Shown piece after piece: positions 23,201-29,205 of a stretch of 64,000 nucleotides of DNA. The translations under genes were made by a program, and so were the position numbers. This stretch comes from Nematostella vectensis (lineage: Eukaryota > Cnidaria > Anthozoa > Actiniaria > Edwardsiidae): positions 4,757,001-4,821,000 of the forward strand of contig NC_064042.1 of NCBI RefSeq assembly GCF_932526225.1, given 5' to 3'. Below the pieces are notes generated by a model. That model had not been told where the DNA came from. It saw only the letters and a program-made list of their open reading frames with translations, and made no database searches. Position 1 is the first letter of the stretch; every line of letters starts with the position of its first letter.

Positions 23201-26200
23201 GACACCCTGCTATTACAGACACCCCGCTATTACAGACACCTTGCTATACAGACACCCTGCTATTACAGACACCCTGCTATTACGGACATGTCACTATTAC
23301 AGACACCCTGCTATTACAGACACCTTGCTATTACAGACACCCTGCTATTACAGACACCTTGCTATTACAGACACCCTGCTATTACAGACACCCTGCTATT
23401 ACAGACATCCCACTATTACAGACATCCTGCTATTACAGACATCTCGCTATTACAGACATCCTGCTATTACAGACATCCTGCTATTACAGACACCTTGCTA
23501 TTATAGACACCCTGCTATTACAGACACCCTGCTATTACAGACATCCTACTATTAGGGAAAGAAGGAAAAGCATTGGGGCAGCCCCTCCCCCTCCACAAAC
23601 ACAATTTTTCTAATTTCAGTGCTTTAAGCAGTGTTTATCAACTCAGTGTTTTTCAGCTATACTTTTCGATCCGATTTGCGTGACGCGTGGTTGTGCAGGC
23701 TATGAAAACCCCATGTGAATTAAATCCGTTTGAATCATGCTGAAATTCAATCCATCCTAAAATAAAATCGACTCGATTATATTTCTACGATATCAAACAA
23801 TGCTGGGTAAGTTATATTTTTCAAAATGATGGGAGTTCTAAACCTTAAAAAAAAAACAGTGTCACGCAAGTCGGATTCATGGAATTTAAGGCAATGGGAT
23901 GCCACACAGTGGTCACGACGGTGTTACGGTACCGGTGTTGTTACTGGACTTTTACTGGGTGGTATAAAGGCTGTATAACCATGGTATTCCCCTTTTCTAG
24001 CGAAAGACTCGTTCAGAAGAAAGGATATAGTCACGCTCGACTCAGTCCGCCCAGTTTGCTTCCCGGCCACAGGACAAGTCATACGCCTAGTTCCAGACTC
24101 CCTCGTTCCTCCAGACCCCGATTTTGAAAAGTCAAGCCCAGTCCCTCCCGGAACAATAGCTCACCTCGAGATCGTAGACCTCGCTCGCCGAAGCGCCCGC
24201 TATCTCCCTTTCTACGGTAGCCAGCGGTTGTCTGTTTACGCGCGTTATTCAGATGCCCCGGTGTATATGGCGGCTTCCACAAGCGATGGCCTGGTGACTG
24301 TGGACGCCGCTGGCCGAGTGAGGCTTTGGGAGACTGCGGTCACGAATCTGGAGAGGTCGCTAGAGGAGTGGAAAAATCTAATCGGCAAGGATTCCCAGGG
24401 TGCTTTGCAGGTATTTTTAATCCGCCATTTGGTCATCCTAGCAAAATACAAAGGGTGAAGAAACCTCCATTTTCATTGGCTGATTTAGGGAAATTATTGT
24501 GATATTTTTTTTAAATTCGGTGAATGAATTATAACATTTTCTTTTTATATGGTAAACATTAGATTTTTTCACAGTTTCTCATCCAATAGACCGTTTTTAC
24601 GATGCTGCGCGCGCATTCAAAATGCCATAGACTGGCGACAAGCTGATATAAAGTGTCGTACAATGTGTAGTTTACAGACGAAGCTTTAAAAAATGCTGTC
24701 AGAGTGCTATAGTCATATTGGCGCTTGAGTTTCGTACGCATTTTGGATCAGCTGTGGCCCGCCAATTTGTGGTCTTTTGGATGCGCGCGCAACATCGTGA
24801 AAGCGGTCTATAGCAGTCTATAGCGGTCTATAGCGATTACCTGAACTCGAGAACTCCCCGCTCAACCTGCAAGTTCCGTAAAGACATATTTTCAGTCCTT
24901 TCTCTCGGATAACTCGAACTCCCCGCTAAATCGAAAGGTTTCTCGTTTCCCTCGAGGGTTCGAGTAACTTAAGTGCCACCGTATTGTCATTTACATAGCT
25001 TTGCACTTGTGTGCATGTCGCTACATAGCTACGAACAGAAAGATCTGTCGCAAACAAAACAAGCAGTGCACATTATGCTATCTCTTTCCTAGTTTTCATT
25101 ATCGTATCACAGGTGACTTATTGTGTTATCTCTTTCCTAGTAGTAAGTCGTGTTCATTATCGTATCACAGGTGACTTATTCCAGGGACAGTGGCGAGGAT
25201 GTCTCAAGTCCTAAACACGGAAAGGTGTGACGTTAGTATTCGTATTTCTGTTGATTTTCCTGTTGTTTTTGTTTTTTTCTGTTGATGCTGTTCTTGTTGA
25301 TTGTTGTTGCTGTTGTTTTTTGGCTGTTGTTGTTGGTTGTTGTTGCTGCTGTTGTTTTTGTTGTTGCAAAAGATCTACTATTTTAAGTCGTTTGACAAAA
25401 TGTTGTCGTGAACCGGCTTTGTGACTACGCGACAAGCCCGCATGTAAGCGTGGGTAAAAACCCACGTGGGTAACACGTGATAGGTACGTGGGTAATACGT
25501 GATAGGTACGTGGGTAACACGTGATAGGCGCATGAGTAACACGTGATAGGTACGTGGGTAACACGTGATAGGTACGTGGGTCACAAGTGTTAGGCGCTTG
25601 GGTATCACGTGATAGGTACGTGGGTAACACGTGCTGGTGTGTGGGTAACACGTGATTAATACGTGTGGTTAATGCGCGTGGTTGATACGTGATAGGCAAG
25701 TGAGTTATACGTGATAGGTACGTGGGTAATGCGTGATAGGCACGTGGATTGCTTGTGACTTTGATCTAACCCACATCTTTGTCAGGTTGACCCCGATAAC
25801 GCACCTCATGTCGGTGGTAACACATGGGCCGGTGGAACAGGAGGGCGTGACACGGCCGGGCTCGGCGGCAAGGGTGGTCCGTATAGACTAGACGCTGGTC
25901 ATGACGTGCACCAGTTATCGGACGAAGAAAAAGGAGGGGTCCCTGAGGAGGTGAAGCAAGCTGCACGGGAGGTGGCCAGGAGGGCCTTCAAGGAGAGGTA
26001 CGTCGCGGCAGTAGCCTCGTCTCGGACGTGTACTTGGTTTTCAGCTACGAAATTCGTTCTTGCTACCGCGACCTGAGACATATCATTTCAAGTTTTAAAA
26101 AACAATTATTGCTTTAAAGGCGAATTCGTTGTTGAGCGACCTCTCAACGAAATCCCAAATTCCTTGTCTCGTTCGTGAATAGCGCAAAGTAAATCAACCG

Positions 26201-28707
26201 TCCAAACCATTCGATGGCGCTCATGTTCTCACTGTCGCGTCACACAATAAGGCGGTAGTATGACTACGCGCTATTCCCAGACGAGATTTGAATTCTTGGC
26301 AGTCGCGCAACAACAAATTCAGCTATAACACTGGTAACAGTGATATTAGCGACAGACACTTATCATCCTAGCCATAAAGGTGATGTTACACGCGTCGTTT
26401 TGCAACATCGTTTTTTCTTGCAACATGCTGCACAACATGCGAAAATGGTGGCGTCATTTGTTGCGCGAAAAAACGATGTTGCAAAACGACGCGTGTAACA
26501 TCATCGCTTTTTCCAATTTCATTATGCTAACGACGGATACAGGTCTATGTTAAAATCCAAACAACATGTTTTTACTCTTTAACTTCTTCGTTAACAGGGA
26601 GCCATCTAGAAAGAGGTGTCATGTTTTAGCCAGTCAGCTATGATCATAAGCGCTGGCTTTGGTTTAGTCCTATGACATCCATATCTTTTTTCTATATCAC
26701 TAGTGGTATGTCGTGTTTCAGCTTGTCAACTGTGATCATAAACGCCGATTCTAAGTCCTATGCCATCTAGTGTTATGTCGTGTTTCAGCCTGTCAACTAT
26801 GATCATAAGCCCGCGATCCGTTTAAATCCTGTGTCCCTCTTTACATTGCTACATTATCCGCACTCTTTCTCTTCAGGCTGCGTGAGATCCAGATGAGCGA
26901 ATACGATGCCGAGATGTACGAAGACTTCTTATCGCGCGTGCGCAGACAGGTCCAGTCCCTGCGCGTCATTTTGGACAGCCTCCAGGCCAAGAGCAAAGAG
27001 CGAGTCTGGATTCGTCACCAGACCTCTGGCGAGCTGGACGACACCAAGTTGATTGACGGGCTGGCGGGGGAACGTGCGATTTACAAGAAGCGAGGGGACG
27101 AGGAACCAGAGGTGAAATAGAACTTTCTTTAGCTACCGTTGAGAAGTTTTTTTTCATTATTGGGTTGATTGGCTTTTTACTTGTGAAGGTTACGATGATG
27201 GAAGAGGAAGCGAAGAGACAATTTACTAAAGCGTGTGTGGAAATAAGAGGCGAGGTTTAGTGGAGCTTTCTCTTTTAGCGCTGGTTTTTACGCTTCTGTC
27301 ACTGCTTCCTCTGCCACTAAAAAAAGAGGCCCCTTTGCGCAAGTCATTTCGCACAGTCGCTCAAAGTAATGATTGCCGTCAGAAGCGCAAGGCTTCAAGA
27401 CGAACACACATCAGCACATAGAGGATACGAAGTAGAATTCTAAAACAAATCTTATGTTACCCAAACCATGGAGCTTAGTAACCTGTGCGGCCCTAACGGA
27501 CAGATGGTCAGGAAAGTTGCAGGAAAGTCGTTTAGAATCATGCGTTTTGTTGCGTGGTAGAGTAGTTTTAATAAGTTTGAAACTCAAACGATTTTATTGA
27601 AAATTTCCAGCCCGGAAGCCCTCAGCGTATACCTAAGCGCCTTCGGTTCGTGGTGGATGTCAGCGGTAGTATGTACAGGTTCAACGGGTTAGACCGCCGC
27701 TTGGAGAGGATGATGGAGGCAGCGTGTCTTGTCATGGAGGCTTTCCATCAATATGAAGACAGAATTAAGGTATGTCACGGTGGCATCCGGAAGGGGTAGG
27801 GTGGACAGAATCATGGAATGTAACGATGGGATTCGGGGGGGGGGGGGGAATTAAGGGAATTAAGAAATATCGCACTAGTAAATCTGCAAGGATGAGGGAA
27901 GGATGACAGAATCAATTCTCAGCCAAAGAATTCACTTTCACAATAGCTTCCCCAAATCGGCTGCTGGAAATGGCGGCTTTTTCACACTTGGTAATTCGCT
28001 AGGATGACAAAATGGCGGCTGACAGTGGCTCTTTAAATTGCGTATCAAAAGTAGCACTGGTCTGACTTTCCGGGTAATGTTTTTTTGTAGTATGACATCG
28101 TAGGGCATTCTGGGGAATCTCCCGAGATCCCTTTCGTGTCGTGCGGGTCTGTCCCGAAGAACAACCGCGAGCGCCTGGACGTCATGAAGCAGATGCATGC
28201 GCATGCGCAGTACTGCATGAGTGGAGACCACACGCTAGAAGCCACGGTGGCCGCCGTGAAGCGAGTAGCGACCGAAGAGGCTGACGAGCATTTTGTGGTC
28301 GTCTTGAGTGACGCCAACCTGTCTCGTTACGGAATATCAGCCAATCAGTTTGCAAGAGTTCTGACCTCAGACGCCAAGGTCAACGCTTTCGCCATCTTCA
28401 TTGGCTCGCTGGGTAACCAGGCTGACAGGTAAGCTGCTACCTTGGTAACCAGGCTGACTGGCAAGCCGCTTCCTTAGTAACCAGGCAGGTCCATTTTCTC
28501 TTGGTCAATTTTCTTGTGGTCAAGTTTCTTCTCGTCAGTTTCCTCTCGGTCAGTTTAATTTTTGGTTTGCTTTTGATTTCTTTTGATCATTTCTCTAGGT
28601 TGGTAAAAAATCTACCATCTGGCCACGCCTTCCAGTGCCTGGACACTAAGCTGCTACCACAAGTGCTGCAGCAGATATTCACCTCTTCCCTACTGAATAC
28701 CAGGTAG
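1..28707 (+). CDS. VWA8: von Willebrand factor A domain-containing protein 8 (3' 27 exons; N-terminus upstream of window)
   Basis: Mitochondrial AAA+ ATPase of the VWA8 (KIAA0564) family. Exons, joined by GT-AG sites with continuous phase: 1-152 (start not seen), 754-843, 1061-1299, 2527-2640, 3176-3344, 4237-4314, 4561-4676, 5240-5346, 6162-6268, 6870-6941, 7021-7097, 7508-7583, 7934-8069, 8414-8530, 10058-10110, 10834-10986, 13186-13337, 15220-15331, 16195-16333, 17032-17847, 24001-24410, 25171-25224, 25786-25997, 26877-27111, 27611-27769, 28091-28428, 28599-28707 (stop TAG). They encode about 1529 residues. Vertebrate VWA8 has about 1900, so roughly 370 N-terminal residues, including the expected mitochondrial targeting peptide, lie outside the window. 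Visible are two Walker-A P-loops, a Walker B (VLVVDEADK), a sensor-like NRPGFPFLGNDFF segment and a C-terminal VWA domain with a DVSGS MIDAS motif. The family is reported to act in the mitochondrial matrix; the exact substrate is unknown. Identity is strong; individual splice sites were chosen by eye from phase and protein continuity. Confidence 0.93.
754..3344 (+). CDS. VWA8: VWA8 exons 2-5: first AAA module in the window
   Basis: Exons 754-843, 1061-1299, 2527-2640 and 3176-3344 make one AAA+ unit, probably the second of the three in VWA8. The P-loop GPKGCGKS is split by the intron between 843 and 1061, after its lysine. It is followed by a conserved segment on RIEPVVLYQDMTSRDLLQQR. The expected Walker-B position reads AELDGIHRV, with glycine where catalytic AAA+ proteins usually have glutamate, so this unit may bind ATP without hydrolysing it (inference). 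The sequence RIHPAFRIAGLAEPP marks the sensor-1 region. The 1227-nt intron at 1300-2526 carries a non-LTR retrotransposon relic. Confidence 0.88.
1539..1765. mobile_element. MITE with ~28-bp terminal inverted repeats, TTAA target, inside the LINE relic
   Basis: The termini AGCCGCATTGTCACCAG... (from 1539) and its reverse complement ...CTGGTGACCATGCGGCT (to 1765) form an inverted repeat of about 28 bp with one or two mismatches. Both ends are flanked by TTAA (1535-1538 and 1766-1769). Omitting the element and one TTAA makes the reverse-transcriptase reading frame continuous across the site. It is therefore a clean TTAA-target insertion, as in piggyBac-type non-autonomous elements. The interior has no coding capacity. 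Confidence 0.8.
2173..2249 (+). repeat. (ATT)n microsatellite, tail of the LINE relic
   Basis: About 25 uninterrupted ATT units follow AATAAACTATC. They mark the 3' terminus of the non-LTR element described at 1300-2252. The minus strand would read as poly-Asn, which is an artefact. Confidence 0.9.
3585..3812 (+). repeat. Dispersed ~220-bp repeat, copy 1
   Basis: Shares long near-identical blocks with 5783-6005, for example TTTCGCCGTATCGTTGTCG, CACCTAGAAACCAGAGC, TGGGCGCTCTCAAGCTGGTG and GGCGAATGATCACGTGTCTT. Both copies lie in VWA8 introns in the same orientation, about 2.2 kb apart. I see no coding capacity, no terminal inverted repeat and no clear polymerase III promoter. Confidence 0.75.
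4330..4500 (+). repeat. Dispersed repeat family 'GGATGACAAAATGGCGGCTG', plus copy
   Basis: Contains the family core GGATGACAAAATGGCGGCTG preceded by CTGCTGGAAATGGATGCT and a TATCGAAAATATTGCAACAGC-like block. Related copies occur at 2890-2975 (partial), 7741-7880, 9666-9915 (longest), 24415-24530 (reverse), 27930-28035, 47145-47345 (reverse) and 58425-58450 (core only). No open reading frame. It is probably a non-autonomous transposon family. Confidence 0.7.
5783..6005 (+). repeat. Dispersed ~220-bp repeat, copy 2
   Basis: Second copy of the repeat at 3585-3812, with scattered substitutions and no large indels. It could be a short interspersed element or an intragenic duplication. Confidence 0.75.
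6060..6168 (+). repeat. VWA8: Duplicated 3' splice-site segment upstream of VWA8 exon 9
   Basis: The segment TATCGCGTAGGTGAGGTGAG around 6062-6081 is repeated as TATCGTGTAGGTGAGGTGAG at 6152-6171. The second TAG, ending at 6161, is the acceptor that keeps the VWA8 frame. Use of the first (ending 6071) would meet TGA after four codons. The upstream copy is therefore a decoy acceptor. Confidence 0.65.
6487..6658 (+). repeat. ~86-bp tandem duplication
   Basis: Two adjacent near-identical copies begin GATCTTCTCCCATAAATTAA (about 6487 and 6573) and end TGGCCATTTCTTGTGTCAA. They differ by one visible base (GGACTCTGG versus GGACTATGG). Located in the VWA8 intron before exon 10. Confidence 0.85.
6870..10110 (+). 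CDS. VWA8: VWA8 exons 10-15: last AAA module
   Basis: Exons 6870-6941, 7021-7097, 7508-7583, 7934-8069, 8414-8530 and 10058-10110. The P-loop LLVGNQGVGKNK is again split by an intron (6942-7020, only 79 nt), between NQ and GVGKNK. Walker B is complete (HVLVVDEADKA), so this is the module most likely to hydrolyse ATP. The segment HPDFRMIVLANRPGFPFLGN corresponds to the sensor-1 strand seen in MoxR/midasin-like AAA+ domains. Placing an intron inside both P-loops at nearly the same position suggests that the AAA modules arose by duplication of an intron-bearing ancestor (inference). Confidence 0.88.
7140..7455 (+). repeat. Degenerate ~34-bp minisatellite (CACGAGTTGTTCACGAATAG)
   Basis: VWA8 intron 11 (7098-7507) is largely made of diverged units containing AATAGACCACGAGT and ATATCACGAGTTGTTCACGA. 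The best-preserved copies lie at 7265-7440. No coding potential. Confidence 0.8.
7741..7880 (+). repeat. Dispersed repeat family, partial copy
   Basis: Core CTAGGATGACAAATGGCGGC with flanking CACACTTGGTTCTTTG, matching the family described at 4330-4500. It lies in the VWA8 intron before the Walker-B exon. Confidence 0.65.
8612..8995 (+). mobile_element. 'TTTTCGCGA' terminal-inverted-repeat element, copy 1
   Basis: Begins TTACCTTGTTACACTTAAT and contains many TTTTCGCG blocks facing inward from both ends. Its sequence matches the reverse complement of 46650-47107, including blocks such as GAAACAATTTGTAACAAAAG and GCTTATTAAACGG-like sequence. It has no coding capacity, so it is probably a non-autonomous DNA transposon. 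The right end is degraded. Confidence 0.7.
9045..9655 (+). repeat. 28-bp minisatellite, about 22 copies
   Basis: The unit is CAGTCAGGTACTTAGGTACA followed by CAGGTACA. It is itself built on the subrepeat GGTAC(A/T). Copies are almost identical. One copy has CTGAGG for CTTAGG, and one has an extra 8 bp. It lies in VWA8 intron 14 (8531-10057). Near-perfect homogeneity implies recent expansion. Confidence 0.93.
9666..9915 (+). repeat. Dispersed repeat family, longest copy
   Basis: Runs from GGGCCCGTGCCAGAAACACC through AATCGAAAATATCGCATTGG and CAGCCGATGGAAATGGATGC to GGGTGACAAAATGGCGGCTG. It is the most complete copy of the family listed at 4330-4500 and abuts the 28-bp minisatellite. Confidence 0.7.
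10942..13078 (+). repeat. VWA8: 81-bp minisatellite made of the 3' end of VWA8 exon 16 plus its 5' splice site, about 27 copies
   Basis: The last 45 nt of exon 16 (CCCCTACTCC... to ...CACTTACAG, 10942-10986) and the next 36 nt of intron (GTACGTCCCTAGGGGGGAGG...GGTTAA) form an 81-bp unit. It is repeated about 26 more times through the intron (10987-13078). Nearly every copy keeps CAG|GTACGT, a strong donor. Most copies read CTTGCAG; about seven, including the real exon, read CTTACAG. Three or so copies lack 6 bp of the G run. The last copy stops at CACTTAA without a donor. The acceptor for exon 17 follows at 13185. Reading through any donor from exon frame 0 gives GTA CGT CCC TAG, an immediate stop. 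The minus strand is open in 27-residue units because 81 is divisible by 3; I regard that as accidental. Confidence 0.95.
13338..14105 (+). other. VWA8 intron 17, first part: no feature seen
   Basis: Intronic sequence after the donor GTAAGC at 13338. It includes a C-rich stretch at 13855-13945 (CCCCCGTCCCCCGTCCCCC). I see no exon, repeat family or RNA gene here. Confidence 0.5.
14106..14607 (+). repeat. 27-bp minisatellite, about 18-19 copies
   Basis: Unit ACGACTAGTAATCACCTTAG followed by TAAAGCA, tandem and nearly identical (GCA or GTA variants). One further partial unit (AGTAAAGCAACGACTAGTAG) sits at 14822. Both strands are open because 27 is a multiple of 3; the plus frame reads TTSNHLSKA per unit. 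It lies within VWA8 intron 17 (13338-15219). Confidence 0.93.
14608..14813. mobile_element. Fold-back element with G/C runs, copy A
   Basis: Left end GCCCGTAGTCAGGATG then a G run (14643-14652). Right end is a C run of about 22 (14776-14797) followed by TGGCTACGGGTCTGCG. The ends are inverted complements (CCGTAG.CAGG / CCTGGCTACGGG). It is related to the elements at 36990-37095, 41938-42076 and 45463-45630. Confidence 0.55.
15885..16043. mobile_element. Fold-back element, ~159 bp
   Basis: Left end CGTCGCAGGGGCGGATCTAG and right end CTAGATCCGCTACTGCGTCG are inverted complements with few mismatches. The interior has G-rich and then C-rich halves. It lies in VWA8 intron 18. Confidence 0.65.
16425..16625 (+). 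repeat. GGATTCCGGATTCC short tandem repeat
   Basis: A 14-bp motif GGATTCCGGATTCC recurs, with ~33-bp units (CATGGATTCCGGATTCCATA, TCTCATTTTTTCA) repeated about four times at 16505-16610. It begins and ends with CCCCATGACAGG / CCTGTCATGGGG at 16405-16416 and 16620-16631, which are inverted complements and suggest the whole block is a fold-back insertion of about 227 bp. Confidence 0.75.
16632..17031 (+). other. VWA8 intron 19, remainder: no feature seen
   Basis: AT-rich intronic sequence ending in the acceptor CGTCACAG at 17031. No repeat or coding signal recognised. Confidence 0.5.
17032..17847 (+). CDS. VWA8: VWA8 exon 20, 816-nt exon between the AAA and VWA regions
   Basis: By far the longest exon of the gene in this window (others are 42-410 nt). 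It encodes about 272 residues starting GDMRGDWIHTLALDPVSLL and ending at a TTG glycine split by the intron. This is the beta-rich middle region of VWA8, with no named motif that I recognise. It ends in ACTACAG followed by GTATGC at 17848, and the following 6.15-kb intron (17848-24000) contains the 17-bp satellite. The exon reads cleanly without frameshift. Confidence 0.9.
17922..23555 (+). repeat. 5.6-kb satellite of a 17-bp unit (CTATTACAGACACCCTG), about 330 copies
   Basis: Fills most of VWA8 intron 20 (17848-24000). The unit is CTATTACAGACACCCTG. Variants are CATCCCG, CATCCCA, CATCCCC, CACCTTG and CACCCCG at the end, ACGGAC for ACAGAC, and a 15-bp form CTATACAGA. The first ~1 kb is rich in CATCCC(A/G) units; the rest is dominated by CACCCTG, with higher-order blocks. 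For example, ACGGACATGTCACTATTAC recurs at ~19855, 19957, 21290, 22495, 23080 and 23285, and the pair at 19855/19957 is 102 bp (six units) apart. The unit contains no stop codon in the forward direction and 17 is not divisible by 3. All three plus frames are therefore open for hundreds of codons with a 17-residue period. They are not genes. Confidence 0.97.
23556..24000 (+). other. End of VWA8 intron 20: no feature seen
   Basis: Unique intronic sequence between the satellite and the acceptor CCTTTTCTAG at 24000. I see no exon or repeat. Confidence 0.5.
24415..24530 (-). repeat. Dispersed repeat family, reverse copy
   Basis: CCGCCATTTGGTCATCCTAG, then CAAAATACAAAGGGTGAAG and CATTTTCATTGGCTGATTTA, is the reverse complement of the family at 9666-9915. 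It starts a few bases inside VWA8 intron 21. Confidence 0.65.
24587..24810. mobile_element. MITE, 224 bp, ~36-bp terminal inverted repeats
   Basis: Left TAGACCGTTTTTACGATGCT then GCGCGCGCATTCAAAA; right TTTTGGATGCGCGCGCAACA then TCGTGAAAGCGGTCTA. These are inverted complements with a few mismatches. The interior is non-coding. A short GGTCTATAG tandem (24803-24835) follows the right end. VWA8 intron 21. Confidence 0.75.
25075..25180 (+). repeat. VWA8: 58-bp tandem duplication including the acceptor of VWA8 exon 22
   Basis: ATTATCGTATCACAGGTGACTT occurs ending near 25120 and again at 25158-25178, with CTATCTCTTTCCTAG-like sequence before each. The second acceptor (CACAG to 25170) gives the in-frame 54-nt exon VTYSRDSGEDVSSPKHGK. 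The first would add 58 nt and shift the frame. Confidence 0.7.
25447..25750 (+). repeat. 22-bp minisatellite rich in CACGTG
   Basis: About 14 imperfect units of roughly ACACGTGATAGGTACGTGGG plus TA. Many have a perfect or near E-box palindrome CACGTG. It lies in VWA8 intron 22 (25225-25785), preceded by a (TTG)n-rich stretch at 25255-25372. The reverse strand is open with a 22-residue period, which I regard as accidental. Confidence 0.88.
26381..26503. mobile_element. 123-bp fold-back element with perfect 37-bp inverted repeats
   Basis: 26381-26417 begins TGATGTTACACGCGTCGTTT and is the exact reverse complement of 26467-26503. The 49-bp centre (26418-26466) is itself rich in TTGCAACATG/TTGTTGCGC. 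It lies in VWA8 intron 23 (25998-26876). Perfect arms indicate recent origin or gene-conversion upkeep. A transcript would form a long hairpin. Confidence 0.88.
26605..26815 (+). repeat. Imperfect triplicate, ~75-bp unit
   Basis: Three diverged units share GTCGTGTTTCAGC, GTCAACTRTGATCATAA and CCTATGACATC-like blocks (about 26618, 26709 and 26775). VWA8 intron 23. Confidence 0.65.
27112..27610 (+). other. VWA8 intron 24: no feature seen
   Basis: Intron between exons 24 and 25. No repeat, exon or RNA gene recognised. Confidence 0.5.
27611..28707 (+). CDS. VWA8: VWA8 exons 25-27: von Willebrand A domain and C-terminus
   Basis: Exons 27611-27769, 28091-28428 and 28599-28707. RFVVDVSGSMYRF carries the DxSxS part of a metal-ion-dependent adhesion site. 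FVVVLSDANLSRYG provides the later beta strand, with the Asp that usually completes the site. The protein ends LLNTR and then TAG at 28705-28707. A canonical AATAAA on the plus strand lies at 29194-29199, giving a 3' UTR of about 490-520 nt that would run up to or slightly into the converging DUF229 gene. Confidence 0.92.
27930..28035 (+). repeat. Dispersed repeat family, plus copy
   Basis: TTTCACAATAGCTTCCCCAA, TCGGCTGCTGGAAATGGCGG and GGATGACAAAATGGCGGCTG match the family at 9666-9915. It lies just upstream of VWA8 exon 26 and is preceded by a G run at 27836-27848. Confidence 0.7.
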
Positions 28708-29205
28708 CATCTTAATAGGTGTGTTATCACGTTCAGCGGAGCACCGGAGTGCCGAAGTGACCGTGCGGTGGCGAAGGACGCCATGTTGCGAAACGGCACC
28801 AATCGAGTTGTGGATGATGTGAAGATGTGGGGAAGGTGAATAGGGAAGAAATGGATCATATCACTTAATCTTGTTTTAAAAACTGTCGTTTTTCTAGCTC
28901 GCTCGGTGATTTACTTATTAGACATTACATAACATATCGGGAGCTTTGAAAGTCGAGATTTTCCACGTAAACTTGCAGGAATTCGTGTTTACTACGATTT
29001 TGCTGGCAGCCAACTTGGATTTGGAGCCTAGTCCCTAACATTTAAGAATATCACAGGTCTCTCGCGCGCTCGCTTCAGGCTCTTTTAGACCGTTTATAAA
29101 ATAGACAGCCATTGATTGATATGAATCAATATCTCGTACTTAATGTGTAGGTAACCATTTGTCTTTTTATTTCGAATTGGGCATGAATATCTGAATAAAT
29201 AATAT
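28708..29205. other. Tail-to-tail 3' region between VWA8 and the DUF229 gene
   Basis: 498 bp separate the two stop codons. A plus-strand AATAAA lies at 29194-29199 (VWA8). A minus-strand AATAAA lies at 29171-29166, 35 nt past the DUF229 stop. The two signals are offset so that the mature 3' ends would overlap by a few tens of bases. Poly(A) use is inferred. Confidence 0.55.

Noticed and set aside
17922-23555. CRISPR-like array (regular short repeats)
   Set aside because: No unique spacers between repeats and clearly animal DNA; it is a simple tandem satellite.
18212-23613. Very long plus-strand open frames (up to ~913 codons) reading YYRHPAITDT-type repeats
   Set aside because: They arise because the 17-bp satellite unit has no forward stop codon; all three frames are open and overlap. 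No leader, no codon bias and intronic position in VWA8.
25211-25699. Minus-strand frames with YPRTYHVLPTYLSRVTH repeats and poly-Gln
   Set aside because: Antisense of the 22-bp CACGTG minisatellite and a TTG-rich microsatellite in a VWA8 intron.
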